Assembly (NCBI GenBank): GCA_012103325.1
Contig: WLWY01000001.1
Location: 1,279,653 to 1,343,652, forward strand
DNA from: Alphaproteobacteria bacterium
GTDB taxonomy: Bacteria; Pseudomonadota; Alphaproteobacteria; UBA8366; GCA-2717185
DNA: 64,000 nt
Direction: 5' to 3'
The position numbers were made by a program, and so were the translations under genes. A model generated the notes under the pieces. That model had not been told where the DNA came from, made no database searches, and was given only the letters and a program-made list of their open reading frames with translations. Positions 30,040 through 40,855 of this stretch are shown in pieces (within the stretch, counting starts at the first letter, position 1; the number at the start of each line of letters is the position of its first letter).

Positions 30040-31644
30040 CTAACGGGCATCTTCCAAAATCATGTCAGACGCCTTCTCGCCAATCATAATCGATGGCGCA
30101 TTGGTATTGCCCGATACCAGGGTCGGCATGATCGATGCGTCGACGACCCGCAGCCTTTTAATTCCATGAACGCGCAGCCGCTCGTCTACCACCGCCATCG
30201 GATCATCACCCATTTTGCAGGTTCCAACCGGGTGATAGATCGTCCCTGCATTGTCGCGCGCATGTTCCAGCAGATCTTCGTCGGATTGAACGTCCGTACC
30301 GGGCATGAACTCCTCGGTGATCAGCGACTGCATCACTGGGGTCGCCATAATCTTCCGGGACAATTTCATGCCCCCGACAATCGTCTGCTGGTCCGTTACC
30401 GCCGACAGATAGTTCGGATGAATCGCTGGATAGCTCGTAGGGTCAGGCGATTTGATGACAATCCTGCCGCGCGACTCGGGCCGCAACTGACAAACCGACG
30501 ACGTGAAAGCGGAAAATTCATGCAGTCCTTCACCCGGCGCTTTGGTGCTCAACGGGATCAGGTGGAATTGCACGTCCGGCGTCTCGAGATCTGGCCGGGT
30601 CCTGGCAAACATCCCGACATGACCGGCCGCCAAAGTCAGCGGCCCCTTACGGGTAAAAATGTATTCGAGCCCCATCAACGCCTTACGGAAGAGGCTGTTG
30701 ACCTCATCATTGAGAGACGGTTGATTGGTCTTGTAGATGGCTCGAATCTGCAAATGATCCTGGAGGTTCTCGCCAACGCCAGGCGCCTCGTGCACCACCG
30801 GGATACCAAACTCTCCCAAAAGTGCGCCGGGCCCAACGCCGGAAAGCTGGAGAATTTGTGGCGATCCGATCGCACCGGAAGACAGGATAACCTCACCCTT
30901 CGTCCGAGCAACACGCGTTTGACCATCAACCATGTATTCGATGCCGACCGCGCGTTTGCCTTCGAATAATATCCGGCGAACGAGCGCGCGTGTCGTAATG
31001 GATAGATTGGAGCGCCCCTTGACGGGCCGCAGATACCCCACCGCCGTACTGCACCGTCGGCCGTTGCGTGTGGTGAGTTGGAAATACCCAGCGCCCTCCT
31101 GATCGCCGCTGTTGAAATCGTCGGTCCGCGGAATGCCGATGTCTTCCGCCGCATCGATAAACGCGTCGGAAAACCCGCGCGAGAATCCGATATCGGACAC
31201 ACCCAGCGGGCCACCTGCGCCATGCGTCTCGCTCGCACCACGTTCCTGATCCTCGGCTTTCATGAAATAGGGCAGCACATCGTCCCATGCCCATCCGGTA
31301 TTGCCGAGTTGGCGCCATTGATTGTAATCGTGGCTTTGGCCCCGGATATAGACGAGCCCATTGATCGAACTGGAGCCGCCCAACACCTTGCCGCGTGGCC
31401 ACGGGATGCTGCGGCCGTTCAACCCCGCATCGGGTTCCGTGTAAAAACACCAATCGGTTCTCGGGTTCAAAATGGTCTTGAAATAGCCGACCGGAATGTG
31501 AATCCACGGATAATTGTCGCGCCCGCCTGCCTCCAATAGCAGCACCCGGTTTCTGGAGTCCGCCGAAAGCCTGTTGGCCAGCACGCAACCGGCAGACCCC
31601 GCCCCCGCGACGATATAATCGAACTCTTCTTCCGTACCGGCCAT
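30040..31644 (-). CDS. GMC family oxidoreductase (choline dehydrogenase-like)
   Basis: MAGTEEEFDYIVAGAGSAGCVLANRLSAD, WPRGKVLGGSSSINGLVYIRGQ, C-terminal HPVGTCKMGDDPMAVVDERLRVHGIKRLRVVDASIMP. Confidence 0.95.
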   Translation of the reverse strand: MAGTEEEFDYIVAGAGSAGCVLANRLSADSRNRVLLLEAGGRDNYPWIHIPVGYFKTILNPRTDWCFYTEPDAGLNGRSIPWPRGKVLGGSSSINGLVYIRGQSHDYNQWRQLGNTGWAWDDVLPYFMKAEDQERGASETHGAGGPLGVSDIGFSRGFSDAFIDAAEDIGIPRTDDFNSGDQEGAGYFQLTTRNGRRCSTAVGYLRPVKGRSNLSITTRALVRRILFEGKRAVGIEYMVDGQTRVARTKGEVILSSGAIGSPQILQLSGVGPGALLGEFGIPVVHEAPGVGENLQDHLQIRAIYKTNQPSLNDEVNSLFRKALMGLEYIFTRKGPLTLAAGHVGMFARTRPDLETPDVQFHLIPLSTKAPGEGLHEFSAFTSSVCQLRPESRGRIVIKSPDPTSYPAIHPNYLSAVTDQQTIVGGMKLSRKIMATPVMQSLITEEFMPGTDVQSDEDLLEHARDNAGTIYHPVGTCKMGDDPMAVVDERLRVHGIKRLRVVDASIMPTLVSGNTNAPSIMIGEKASDMILEDAR

Positions 31645-31733
31645 CAACGACCCTCCCAAAACCCGTTTCTGCCTCAAACTTAGCAGACCAGACGCCATGC
31701 GACAGCCCGGCGAGGCTACGCTAGAATTACCCC

Positions 31734-34700
31734 ATGGATGTGATTCGCTATTCGATCAACCGGCCTATCGCGGTCGTGGCGGTCGTAATCCTGGTCATGC
31801 TGTTCGGCGGACTCGCGCTTACGACTATCCCGATACAGCTATCACCAAGCATCGCACAACCAACGATTCATCTCCGAACGTCATGGCATGGTGCCGCGCC
31901 TGAAGAAATCGAGCGTGAGATCATCAATAGGCAGGAAGAAGCCCTGCGTGGCCTACCGGGCTTAAAAAGCATTCTCAGCCATTCCACACCAAGTCAGGGC
32001 CGGATCCGTCTGCGGTTCCCGGTCGGCCATAATATGGATAAGGCGTTGCTGCTGGTTGCCAACCGGCTGGACCGCGTTAACGGTTACCCGGAAGAAGCCG
32101 AGGCCCCTAGATATCGGTCGGCCGACCCGCGCGGCAACCGCATCGCCTGGATCTACATGTGGCCACAAGAGGGCAACAACCGCCTGATCGACGACTACGG
32201 CGATTTCGCTCACGACGTGGTCCGCGAACGCCTGGAACGAGTCGCCGGTGTCGAATCGGTTTCGGTTCGCGGCGGTCGGGGCCGCGAGTTACACATCACG
32301 TTCGATCCGGCAAAGATGGCGCGTTACGGGTTGACCGTGCGAACCGTACTCGACCGATTGCGCGCCGCTCATGTCGCCGCCACGACCGGCAACATCGCAG
32401 AGGGCAAGCGCCGTTATATCGTTCGTACCGATTGGCGGCTCTCGACACCCGAGAATGTGCGCCAGATCGTCCTGCGCAGCGCGCGCGACAACGCGACCGG
32501 CCGTGTTGCACGCGTCACGGTAGACGACATTGCCGACGTCGATTTCCAGCATCACAGACATTTCTCGCTCGCGCGCATGAACGGCCGTCCGATTATCAAT
32601 TTCGGTGTCCGCAGCGAGGTCGGCGTGAACGTTATTGAAACGATGCAGGGCGTTAAACAAGCGTTGGCCGAACTCAAAAGCGGCCCCATCCCCGAGAACG
32701 GTCTTGTGCTGGAGCAGATGTACGACGAAACGGTCTATATCGAGTCCGCCATCGATCTGGTGTTGCAGAACATCTGGGTTGGCGGTGGCGTGGCCGTTTT
32801 CATTCTGCTCCTATTCCTGCGCTCCGGCCGGGCCACATTAATCGTCGCCTTGGCGATTCCCACCTCGGTCGTCGCCTCCTTCGTCGCCATGGCAGCGTTC
32901 GGTCAAACGATAAATGTCGTATCGCTGGCCGGTATCGCCTTCGCCGTCGGCATGGTGGTCGACGCTGCGATCATCGTTCTGGAAAACATCTACCGGCTTC
33001 GTCAGCAGGGATATCCGGCGGCACAGGCCGCGTTTCTTGGTACGCGACAGGTTTGGGGGGCGATTCTGGTATCATCCCTGACCACGATTCTGGTTTTTGT
33101 TCCGATCCTTTTCACTGACCTCGATATCGGCCAGATTTTCCGCGACATCGCCGTCGCGATAACGGTCGCCGTAACATTATCGCTGTTCGTATCCGTGACC
33201 GTGATTCCCGCGCTGGCCAACCGCCTGTTGGGAGGAACCGGTGAACTGGCAACCGTCCGGCTGCCCGGCATGGACGATTTCGCCGAGGGTTTCGTTACGA
33301 CGACCGTACGGCTCATCGGGTTCGTCGTGCGCAGCCGCGCACGGGCGCTGGGGCTGCTTGCTGTTATCACGAGCGGCGCCGGGATCATCATTTGGTCCCT
33401 CTTGCCTCCGCTCGAATACCTTCCCGAAGGCGACAGAAATCTCGTCATAGGCATTGCCAAACCACCGCCCGGTTATAATTTGGACACCGCCGCGCAATTG
33501 TCGTTGGCGTTCGAACAAAAACTGCTGCCCTATCTCGAATCGCGTGCGACCGATACGCCGCTCGCGAACAATCCGCTGACCACCAAGTACTTCACCTTCA
33601 TCACCTCGCCGGAACGAATCCTTACCGTTTCGCGGGGCTCTCAAACGGTTCAAGCCAAGGAACTGATCGCATTGATTCTGGACGCCACGCGCAACTATCC
33701 AGGCGTCAGCGCGACCGCCTATCGACCGGCAATCTTCAGAGTCGATGGCGGCACAAGAACGATTCGCCTGACTGTAACCGGACCGGAACTGGAACCAATC
33801 TTTGCCGTGGTCCACCGCGCCCTCGACCGTGTCGGCGAAATCCTACCGCGAAAGGAAGGGGCGCAAGTCAGGGCAGCACCGCGGCTTGAACTCGGAGCAC
33901 CAGAGGTCCGCGTTCAACCCGACCCGGTCCGGCTCGCAGACAATGGCGTCAGCGCCCGGGACCTCGGACTAACGGTCGATGCGTTCAATGACGGAATCCG
34001 CGTCGACGAGGTTCTTGTCGATGGCCGTTTCATGGATTTGATTCTCACCGGACGGAAACCGGCTGGCGGCGAAACGCAGAATATCGCCAACCTGCCGGTC
34101 ATTACCGATAGCGGCGCAACCGTACCGGTTTCCTCTCTGGCCGAAGTGAAGCTCATCGCCGGGCCGACGCAGATCATGCATGAAGAGGGGGCACGTGCGA
34201 CCGCACTACGTATCCGACCGCCGCCTCATATGCCGCTGGAGACGGCCCTGAACCTTCTGCGGACGAATGTCGTCGCCGAATTGGAGGCGGAAGGCTTGCC
34301 GGATGGCATAAGGCTGCGGCTTGGCGGCACCGCTGATGCTCTATCGGCGACCGCCGCGGAATTGCGGCTCGACCTCGTTTTGGCATTTGCCATCGTGTTC
34401 CTGGTAATGGCTGTGTTGTTCGAAAGCTTCTTTTACCCGCTTATTATCGTGCTTTCGGTTCCCATCGCCGCCGCCGGTGGCGTCATCGGATTGACGGTGC
34501 TCAACCAATTTCATTTGCAGCAACTGGACATGCTTACCCTGCTCGGGTTCGTCATTTTGATCGGTATCGTCGTCAATAACGCCATTCTGTTGGTGCACCA
34601 GACACTGCATCATATCCGTGTGGACGGTATGGCCCACGCCGATGCCGTCGTCGAAGCCACGAGAAACCGAATTCGGCCGATCTTCATGTCGACGCTGACC

Positions 34701-34889
34701 AGCGTCGGCGGCATGCTGCCGCTCGTCCTCTTCCCAGGCGCCGGCTCGGAGCTTTATCGCGGATTGGGATCCGTTGTCGTCGGTGGTTTGGCGCTCTCTG
34801 CCGTTCTGACACTTGCGATCGTTCCGCCATTACTGGCACTGTTTGTCGGCACGCTTGAAGGTACGTCGCCACGTTCACGGTCTACATGA
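31734..34889 (+). CDS. RND-superfamily efflux transporter (AcrB/CusA-like)
   Basis: 1051 aa; MDVIRYSINRPIAVVAVVILVMLFGGLALTTIPIQLSP; VSLAGIAFAVGMVVDAAIIVLENIYRLRQQG; GFVILIGIVVNNAILLVHQ. Confidence 0.95.
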   Translation: MDVIRYSINRPIAVVAVVILVMLFGGLALTTIPIQLSPSIAQPTIHLRTSWHGAAPEEIEREIINRQEEALRGLPGLKSILSHSTPSQGRIRLRFPVGHNMDKALLLVANRLDRVNGYPEEAEAPRYRSADPRGNRIAWIYMWPQEGNNRLIDDYGDFAHDVVRERLERVAGVESVSVRGGRGRELHITFDPAKMARYGLTVRTVLDRLRAAHVAATTGNIAEGKRRYIVRTDWRLSTPENVRQIVLRSARDNATGRVARVTVDDIADVDFQHHRHFSLARMNGRPIINFGVRSEVGVNVIETMQGVKQALAELKSGPIPENGLVLEQMYDETVYIESAIDLVLQNIWVGGGVAVFILLLFLRSGRATLIVALAIPTSVVASFVAMAAFGQTINVVSLAGIAFAVGMVVDAAIIVLENIYRLRQQGYPAAQAAFLGTRQVWGAILVSSLTTILVFVPILFTDLDIGQIFRDIAVAITVAVTLSLFVSVTVIPALANRLLGGTGELATVRLPGMDDFAEGFVTTTVRLIGFVVRSRARALGLLAVITSGAGIIIWSLLPPLEYLPEGDRNLVIGIAKPPPGYNLDTAAQLSLAFEQKLLPYLESRATDTPLANNPLTTKYFTFITSPERILTVSRGSQTVQAKELIALILDATRNYPGVSATAYRPAIFRVDGGTRTIRLTVTGPELEPIFAVVHRALDRVGEILPRKEGAQVRAAPRLELGAPEVRVQPDPVRLADNGVSARDLGLTVDAFNDGIRVDEVLVDGRFMDLILTGRKPAGGETQNIANLPVITDSGATVPVSSLAEVKLIAGPTQIMHEEGARATALRIRPPPHMPLETALNLLRTNVVAELEAEGLPDGIRLRLGGTADALSATAAELRLDLVLAFAIVFLVMAVLFESFFYPLIIVLSVPIAAAGGVIGLTVLNQFHLQQLDMLTLLGFVILIGIVVNNAILLVHQTLHHIRVDGMAHADAVVEATRNRIRPIFMSTLTSVGGMLPLVLFPGAGSELYRGLGSVVVGGLALSAVLTLAIVPPLLALFVGTLEGTSPRSRST

Positions 34890-36109
34890 TGTCGCCTGTT
34901 TCACACCAACCGACCAATTGTACCCAGCACGCTATCAAAAGGCGGGTGCTCTGCTGCATTCTTGGGATGCTCGGGTTTTTCGTCGCGCCTCAAGCGGTCG
35001 CGGACGTGGAGGTATGGACCGACAAACAAAGAGTGATCTTGAAAGGAAACCTGAAGGGATTGAAGATCCTGCCGACGGAAAACGGCAAGAAGAAGCCGCG
35101 CGCACCAAAAGGATTGCCTCCGAAGCCAACATGGAAGAAGACGCCGTCAGCCCTAAAGAAGTCGAGAGCACCGATGACACTGCGCGTTGGACCGAAAGAG
35201 AGTATGAAATGGCCCAGCCTCGCGGCGTTGAAGGCGCAGGACGGTGATACAATCGAAATTGCCGCCGGCGAATATGTCGACTGCGCGACCTGGAAAGCCA
35301 ACAATCTGACAATTCGCGGCGTCGGCGGACGCGCGCATGTGCGTGACCAAACCTGCGGCGGCAAAGCGATATGGATCGTGAGGGGCAACAACACGACGAT
35401 CGAGAATATCGAGTTCTCCGGCATGAAGGTAAAGGATCAAAACGGCGCCGGAATTCGTCATGAGGGCGCGGGCCTGACAATTCGAAACTCTTACTTTCAC
35501 GATGGACAACAAGGAATTCTCGGCACCAGCCGAAGGCCTGGCGATGTTATTCTTATCGAAGACAGCGAATTCGCGCGGTTAGGCATAAGAGGGCGCGCGC
35601 ATCCGATGTACTTCAATAAGGCGGACAAACTGATCATTCGCCGCAGCTTTATTCATGACTGTCTTGGCGAAGGAAACTGTGTAAAGAGCCGCTCGAAAAT
35701 TACAGAAATCTCCTGTAGCGTAATCGCGAGTATGGGCGGCAACAGCTCTTGGGAAATCGACCTGTCGAACGGCGGCCGTGCCGAAATTCGCAACAATATC
35801 ATCCAACAAGGCCCCAAAAGCGTTAATCGCAATATTGTCGGGTTTGCGATGGAAACCGGAAATGCAAAGCGACGGAATTCGGAACAGATGCTGATTTTCG
35901 AAAGGAATATCGTTATCAACGATCACAGCGGTGGTGGCCAATTTTTGAACTATCGCAAGCGTGAAAACACAAAGCTTGTCGTCAAGGGAAATACATTCAT
36001 TGGCCCGGGCAAACTGCAGTTCAAGGACAAGAACAACGAATATTTTCGTAATCGCCAACTTGCAAATTTGAAGCCCTATCCGGCATTACCATCCGCGTGC
36101 AAAAAGTAA
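34886..36109 (+). CDS. secreted right-handed parallel beta-helix repeat protein
   Basis: Signal-like CCILGMLGFFVAPQAVADVEVW; repetitive beta-helix strands (NLTIRGVGG, NTTIENIEFSGMKV, GLTIRNSYFHDGQQG); ATGA overlap with the RND gene. Confidence 0.75.
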   Translation: MMSPVSHQPTNCTQHAIKRRVLCCILGMLGFFVAPQAVADVEVWTDKQRVILKGNLKGLKILPTENGKKKPRAPKGLPPKPTWKKTPSALKKSRAPMTLRVGPKESMKWPSLAALKAQDGDTIEIAAGEYVDCATWKANNLTIRGVGGRAHVRDQTCGGKAIWIVRGNNTTIENIEFSGMKVKDQNGAGIRHEGAGLTIRNSYFHDGQQGILGTSRRPGDVILIEDSEFARLGIRGRAHPMYFNKADKLIIRRSFIHDCLGEGNCVKSRSKITEISCSVIASMGGNSSWEIDLSNGGRAEIRNNIIQQGPKSVNRNIVGFAMETGNAKRRNSEQMLIFERNIVINDHSGGGQFLNYRKRENTKLVVKGNTFIGPGKLQFKDKNNEYFRNRQLANLKPYPALPSACKK

Positions 36110-36170
36110 CAACGCCATACAACACCGGTAATTCTTGACAAGCTCTCGCTGGCTCCGTTGAGTCGGATGT

Positions 36171-37655
36171 ATGAGTAGTCATGCTAGCGGAACGAGCAAG
36201 GATGGGCGCCGGCCAAGCGGCGCATTGTATTCTCAATACGTTATCGATAATGCGTACGACGAGATGTTCGATCCCAACGGCGCGTCGCGCGAACATTACC
36301 GCGCCCTGCAAGCGCGCCTCGATGCGCTAGGCCCGGAGGAAATGACGCGCCGCCAGCAGGCGGTCGACCGCGCTTTTCTGCATCAAGGCATTACCTTTAC
36401 GGTTTACGGTAATTCGGATTCGACCGAGCGGATCTTCCCGACCGACTGCTTGCCGCGCATTCTGACAGCATCCGAATGGGCAACGATCGAAGCCGGACTC
36501 ACACAGCGTCTCGAGGCGCTGAATCTGTTCCTGAAAGACATCTATAACGATGGCGCCATTCTGTCGGACGGCGTGGTGCCACGGGACCTGGTGTATAGCT
36601 GCCGGCAATATCGCCGGGAAATGCGCGGGGTGCAGGTGCCCCGCGACGCCTATGTCTCGATCTGCGGGAGCGATCTGGTGCGGACCGAGGATGGCCAGTT
36701 TGCGGTTCTTGAAGACAATCTCCGGGTACCGTCCGGCGTCTCCTACATGCTGACGAACCGGGAAATCATCCGCCGCGCCTTCCCGACGCTGTACCGCGGA
36801 TACAATGTCCGCCGTATCGAGAATTATTCGGAGATGCTGCTGTCGGCCCTGCGGTCGTTGGCGCCCGGCTATCAATCCGATCCGCGCATCGTCCTGCTGA
36901 CCCCAGGCGTTTTCAACTCCGCCTATTTCGAGCATACGTTCCTGGCCCGGCGGATGGGCATCGAGTTGGTCGAGGGACGCGATCTCGTCGTTCACAACAA
37001 CACCGTGTTCATGCGTACGACCAGTGGATTGCGCAGGGTCGACGTGATCTACCGCCGGCTCGACGACGACTTTGTCGACCCCATCGTATTCCGCCCCGAC
37101 TCCACGCTCGGCGTTTCCGGGCTATTCGACGCCTACCGCGCCGGAAACGTCACGATTGCCAATGCGCTCGGCACAGGAATTGCGGACGACAAGGCGGTGT
37201 ACGCCTATGTCCCGCGGATCATCAAATATTACCTCGATGCCGAACCAATCCTGCCCAACGTTGAGACCTACCTGTGCCGCGAGCCAGACAGCCTGAAATA
37301 TGTCCTCGACAATCTGGAACAACTCGTGGTCAAAGCAGTCGGGGAGTCGGGCGGCTACGGCATGCTGGTCGGGCCGCATGCCGCGAAGGAAGAGATCGCC
37401 GCTTTTCGGGCAAGACTCATCGCAGATCCCGCAAACTATATCGCACAGCCAACCTTGGCGTTGTCCCGTGCGCCGTGTTTCGTAGACCGCCAGATCGAAG
37501 GCCGGCACGTCGATCTGCGCCCGTTCATTCTGCACGGTGAACGCACGACGATCGTTCCCGGCGGGCTAACGCGAGTCGCGCTGAAACGTGGCAGCCTTGT
37601 GGTAAACTCATCGCAGGGCGGCGGCTCGAAAGACACCTGGGTTCTAAGCAATTGA
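36171..37655 (+). CDS. circularly permuted type 2 ATP-grasp protein
   Basis: [78 protein letters not shown]. Confidence 0.93.
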   Translation: MSSHASGTSKDGRRPSGALYSQYVIDNAYDEMFDPNGASREHYRALQARLDALGPEEMTRRQQAVDRAFLHQGITFTVYGNSDSTERIFPTDCLPRILTASEWATIEAGLTQRLEALNLFLKDIYNDGAILSDGVVPRDLVYSCRQYRREMRGVQVPRDAYVSICGSDLVRTEDGQFAVLEDNLRVPSGVSYMLTNREIIRRAFPTLYRGYNVRRIENYSEMLLSALRSLAPGYQSDPRIVLLTPGVFNSAYFEHTFLARRMGIELVEGRDLVVHNNTVFMRTTSGLRRVDVIYRRLDDDFVDPIVFRPDSTLGVSGLFDAYRAGNVTIANALGTGIADDKAVYAYVPRIIKYYLDAEPILPNVETYLCREPDSLKYVLDNLEQLVVKAVGESGGYGMLVGPHAAKEEIAAFRARLIADPANYIAQPTLALSRAPCFVDRQIEGRHVDLRPFILHGERTTIVPGGLTRVALKRGSLVVNSSQGGGSKDTWVLSN

Positions 37656-37668
37656 GGGGGTCGGGGCG

Positions 37669-38646
37669 ATGATGCTCTCCCGGGTCGCGGATAGCCTGTA
37701 TTGGATGAGCCGCTATCTCGAACGTGCCGAACACATCGCCCGGCTAATGAGCGTGCAGTACAGCGCTTTGCTGGACCACGAACCGCAAGAGAACGACCCT
37801 TCCTGGGCGCGAGTCCTGGCAAGCCTGCGAGCAGCGCCGCCGGGCGGCAACGATCAGATCTACCAGGTTCGCGGTAGTCTTGCCTATCGCATCACCGGCG
37901 CGCTAACCTTCGATCTGCACCAATCGCCATCCATCGCCAACGCATTGTTTTCCGCGCGCGAAAATGCCCGCCAAGTGCGCGAGCAAACCAGTACGGAAAT
38001 GTGGGAGCAACTGAACCGCCTTTACCTCGCGCTCCGTTCAACTTCTCTCGAATCGATGTGGCGGACACAGTCGACGGATTTTTACGTTGACGTCATCAAT
38101 GGTCTGCACCAATTCCACGGCATCACCGATTCGACCATGAGCAATGGCGAAGGCTGGCACTTCATTCAGCTTGGACGCTACATGGAACGCGCCCAGCTTG
38201 TTGCATCGCTGCTCGCGTTCCATTTCGGCGGCATTCCCGGAACAAAAACCGGCGCGGCCGAGACGCCGTTCGAATGGTACAATCTCTTGAAGATGTGCAC
38301 CGCATTCGAGGCCTATTGCAAAGTCTATACGGCCGATATCCGGCCGAGCCGCATCGCCGAATTCCTCGTCTTCGATTCCGAGTTCCCCCGGTCGATCCGT
38401 TTCGCCGTCGACATGGTGCAAGCGGAGCTGCAGAAAGTCGCCCCTGAAAGCAATGTCCATCGAAACGGGAGGGCGGAACGGATCGCGGGCCGTCTACGGG
38501 CCTATCTGGATTACGGCCAGGTAGAGGAAATCATGAACGATTCGATTCAGGCGCATTTCGCCGATATTCAGCGGCAATGCGCCGAAATCCACGACGCGGT
38601 ATTCGAGACCTATATCGCCTACCCCGTCGATGCGCACATCGCCTGA
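37669..38646 (+). CDS. alpha-E domain-containing protein
   Basis: MMLSRVADSLYWMSRYLERAEHIARLM... adjacent to the ATP-grasp gene. Confidence 0.93.
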   Translation: MMLSRVADSLYWMSRYLERAEHIARLMSVQYSALLDHEPQENDPSWARVLASLRAAPPGGNDQIYQVRGSLAYRITGALTFDLHQSPSIANALFSARENARQVREQTSTEMWEQLNRLYLALRSTSLESMWRTQSTDFYVDVINGLHQFHGITDSTMSNGEGWHFIQLGRYMERAQLVASLLAFHFGGIPGTKTGAAETPFEWYNLLKMCTAFEAYCKVYTADIRPSRIAEFLVFDSEFPRSIRFAVDMVQAELQKVAPESNVHRNGRAERIAGRLRAYLDYGQVEEIMNDSIQAHFADIQRQCAEIHDAVFETYIAYPVDAHIA

Positions 38647-38667
38647 CCCCGGGAGTCTGTCCAAGTA

Positions 38668-39627
38668 ATGTTTTATTCCATTCGCCATGTGAAACGTTTC
38701 CGATACTCGGCACCGGTCCGCGAAAGTGCTATGGCGTTGTACATGCAGCCGCGCACGGAAGCGCGGCAGCGGCTGCAAGCCTTTCAGGTCCAAATTCTCC
38801 CGCACGCTCAGCTCTTCGCCTATTCCGACTATTTAGGCAATGCGGTCTATCACTTCGACGTGCCCGGGGCGCACGACACACTTACCATCACCGCCGAGTC
38901 CGCCGTCGAGATGGCCGATCCCGAACCCCTCCCCGATGCACTGCCTGCAGCAGCGTGGGACACGCTGCGCGATGGTGCGGCGCGCGGTGATCATTGGGAC
39001 ATGCTGCATGACAGTCATTACATTCGGTCGAGCGAGATGCTGTCCGATTTCGAAAATTCGCTAAATTTGCACCGCGACACGGACCCGCTTACGGGCCTGA
39101 AAGAGTTGAACACGGCGCTTTTTTCACATTTCGATTACGTACCGGACGCCACGCACGTCGACTCGCAAATTACCGACGCCCTGAAGGATGGCAAGGGCGT
39201 GTGCCAGGACTTCGCACACATCATGATCGCGCTGGTTCGCAACAAAGGAATCCCTTGCCGGTACGTGTCCGGATATGTCTACCGAACGATGGACAGCGAC
39301 GACCGGTCGATCGAAGGCGCGAGCCATGCGTGGATCGAAGCATACTTGCCGGATCTCGGCTGGGTCGGTTTCGACCCAACGAACAACGTTATCGCCGCCG
39401 AACGCCATATCCGCGTCGCCGTCGGGCGGGATTATGCCGATGTACCGCCGACGCGCGGCGCCTTCAAAGGCGGTGCGGCGAGCGAACTCGCGGTCGCTGT
39501 TACCGTACTGCCAACCGAAGCGCCGGCGCATCACGAAGACTTCCTGCGCATCGTCCGCCCCATGCCACCCGCACCGCAACAGGAGCTGGAACCGTTCCAG
39601 CAACAAGAACAACAGCAGCAGCAATAA
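38668..39627 (+). CDS. transglutaminase-like cysteine protease family protein
   Basis: MFYSIRHVKRFRYSAPVRES, DGKGVCQDFAHIMIALVRNKGIPCRYVSGY, ASHAWIEAYLPDLGWVGFDPTNN (Cys-His-Asp). Confidence 0.93.
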   Translation: MFYSIRHVKRFRYSAPVRESAMALYMQPRTEARQRLQAFQVQILPHAQLFAYSDYLGNAVYHFDVPGAHDTLTITAESAVEMADPEPLPDALPAAAWDTLRDGAARGDHWDMLHDSHYIRSSEMLSDFENSLNLHRDTDPLTGLKELNTALFSHFDYVPDATHVDSQITDALKDGKGVCQDFAHIMIALVRNKGIPCRYVSGYVYRTMDSDDRSIEGASHAWIEAYLPDLGWVGFDPTNNVIAAERHIRVAVGRDYADVPPTRGAFKGGAASELAVAVTVLPTEAPAHHEDFLRIVRPMPPAPQQELEPFQQQEQQQQQ

Positions 39628-40851
39628 CTAACGCTTCTGAATTTCCTGCTCGAGATAAGCAAGGCAGACCGCGCGATCCGCAGCGAAATCGCCGCCGACC
39701 CACCAGTCTTCAACCGCGCGCAGCAGCTCACCCACAGCAGGGCCATGCGGAATGTTCCTTTCCAGGACATCGGCGCCGGTTATCGGGAATGTCTTCGTCG
39801 TCCAGCTGTCCGCTAAATCCAGCAACGCCTTCCAATCCGCGTCTACATCGGTGCGAGCGTGTCCCACCAACGTAAGCTCGCGAAACGACGCGGCACCAAG
39901 CCGATATATGAGGCGCCGCCGCGCCAGATCATTCAGCGTTGGAGAAACCGACTCTGTCGCGACCATTAGGAGATACCCTCTTTCCGTATTGGAAAGCCGC
40001 AAACGGTCGGCAACTTGGGCCAGCGCTTTCACATCGGTTTCCAGCAAAACGGTCAACCGTCGAATCGGATCAACCGCAATACCGGCAGCGGTCTCGATCG
40101 CGACGAGCCGGGCCAAATGCGGCAGCGCCGTTGCCTCCGGTAAAAAGCTTTCGAAAACCTTCGTTTCTTCCATCAAGCGTAGGGTCGGCAAAGGATCGGG
40201 GGCACCGAGTAGTTTGAGCACCTCAACACGGACGCGTTCGCCCGACAGGCTCGTCAGGCGTGGCGCCAGCGCCTGACAGGCCGCCAGCGCATCAGCATCC
40301 GGGGGCGACCGGCCGTAATGCGCGTAAAAGCGGAAGAACCGCAACAGCCGCAAGACATCTTCGACGATACGGTCCTGCGGATCGCCAACGAAGCGAATGC
40401 GGCCTGCAGCCAGATCGGCCCGGCCACCGAAGGGATCGTGCAACGTACCATCCGGCTCCAGTGACATCGCATTGATTGTGAGATCCCGCCGCGCCGCATC
40501 GCCTTCCCAATCGTCGGTGAAACGAACCTTGGCGTGCCGGCCGTCGGTCTCGACATCGTGGCGTAAGGTAGTGATCTCGAAGGAAGTGCCGCCCGCGACG
40601 GCTGTAACCGTGCCATGCGCCAGGCCCGTCGGTATGGCGCGCAACCCGGCATCTTCAATACACTTCACCACGTCGTCCGGCAAAGCGTCGGTCGCAATGT
40701 CGATGTCGCCGATCGGCCGGCCCAGCAGCGTATCGCGCACACAGCCGCCGACGAACCGGGCCGCATGACCCCGATCCTGCAGTGCCGCTATAACCGCACA
40801 CGTCTCCCGTTTGGTCATCCAGGATTGCGGCGCGATCCTGTCGGCAGTCAA
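39628..40851 (-). CDS. cca: CCA tRNA nucleotidyltransferase
   Basis: AARFVGGCVRDTLLGRPIGDIDIATDALPDDV, RRDLTINAMSLEPDGTLHDPFGGRADL. Start uncertain (TTG 40851 or ATG 40818). Confidence 0.92.
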   Translation of the reverse strand: MTADRIAPQSWMTKRETCAVIAALQDRGHAARFVGGCVRDTLLGRPIGDIDIATDALPDDVVKCIEDAGLRAIPTGLAHGTVTAVAGGTSFEITTLRHDVETDGRHAKVRFTDDWEGDAARRDLTINAMSLEPDGTLHDPFGGRADLAAGRIRFVGDPQDRIVEDVLRLLRFFRFYAHYGRSPPDADALAACQALAPRLTSLSGERVRVEVLKLLGAPDPLPTLRLMEETKVFESFLPEATALPHLARLVAIETAAGIAVDPIRRLTVLLETDVKALAQVADRLRLSNTERGYLLMVATESVSPTLNDLARRRLIYRLGAASFRELTLVGHARTDVDADWKALLDLADSWTTKTFPITGADVLERNIPHGPAVGELLRAVEDWWVGGDFAADRAVCLAYLEQEIQKR

Positions 40852-40855
40852 GGGG

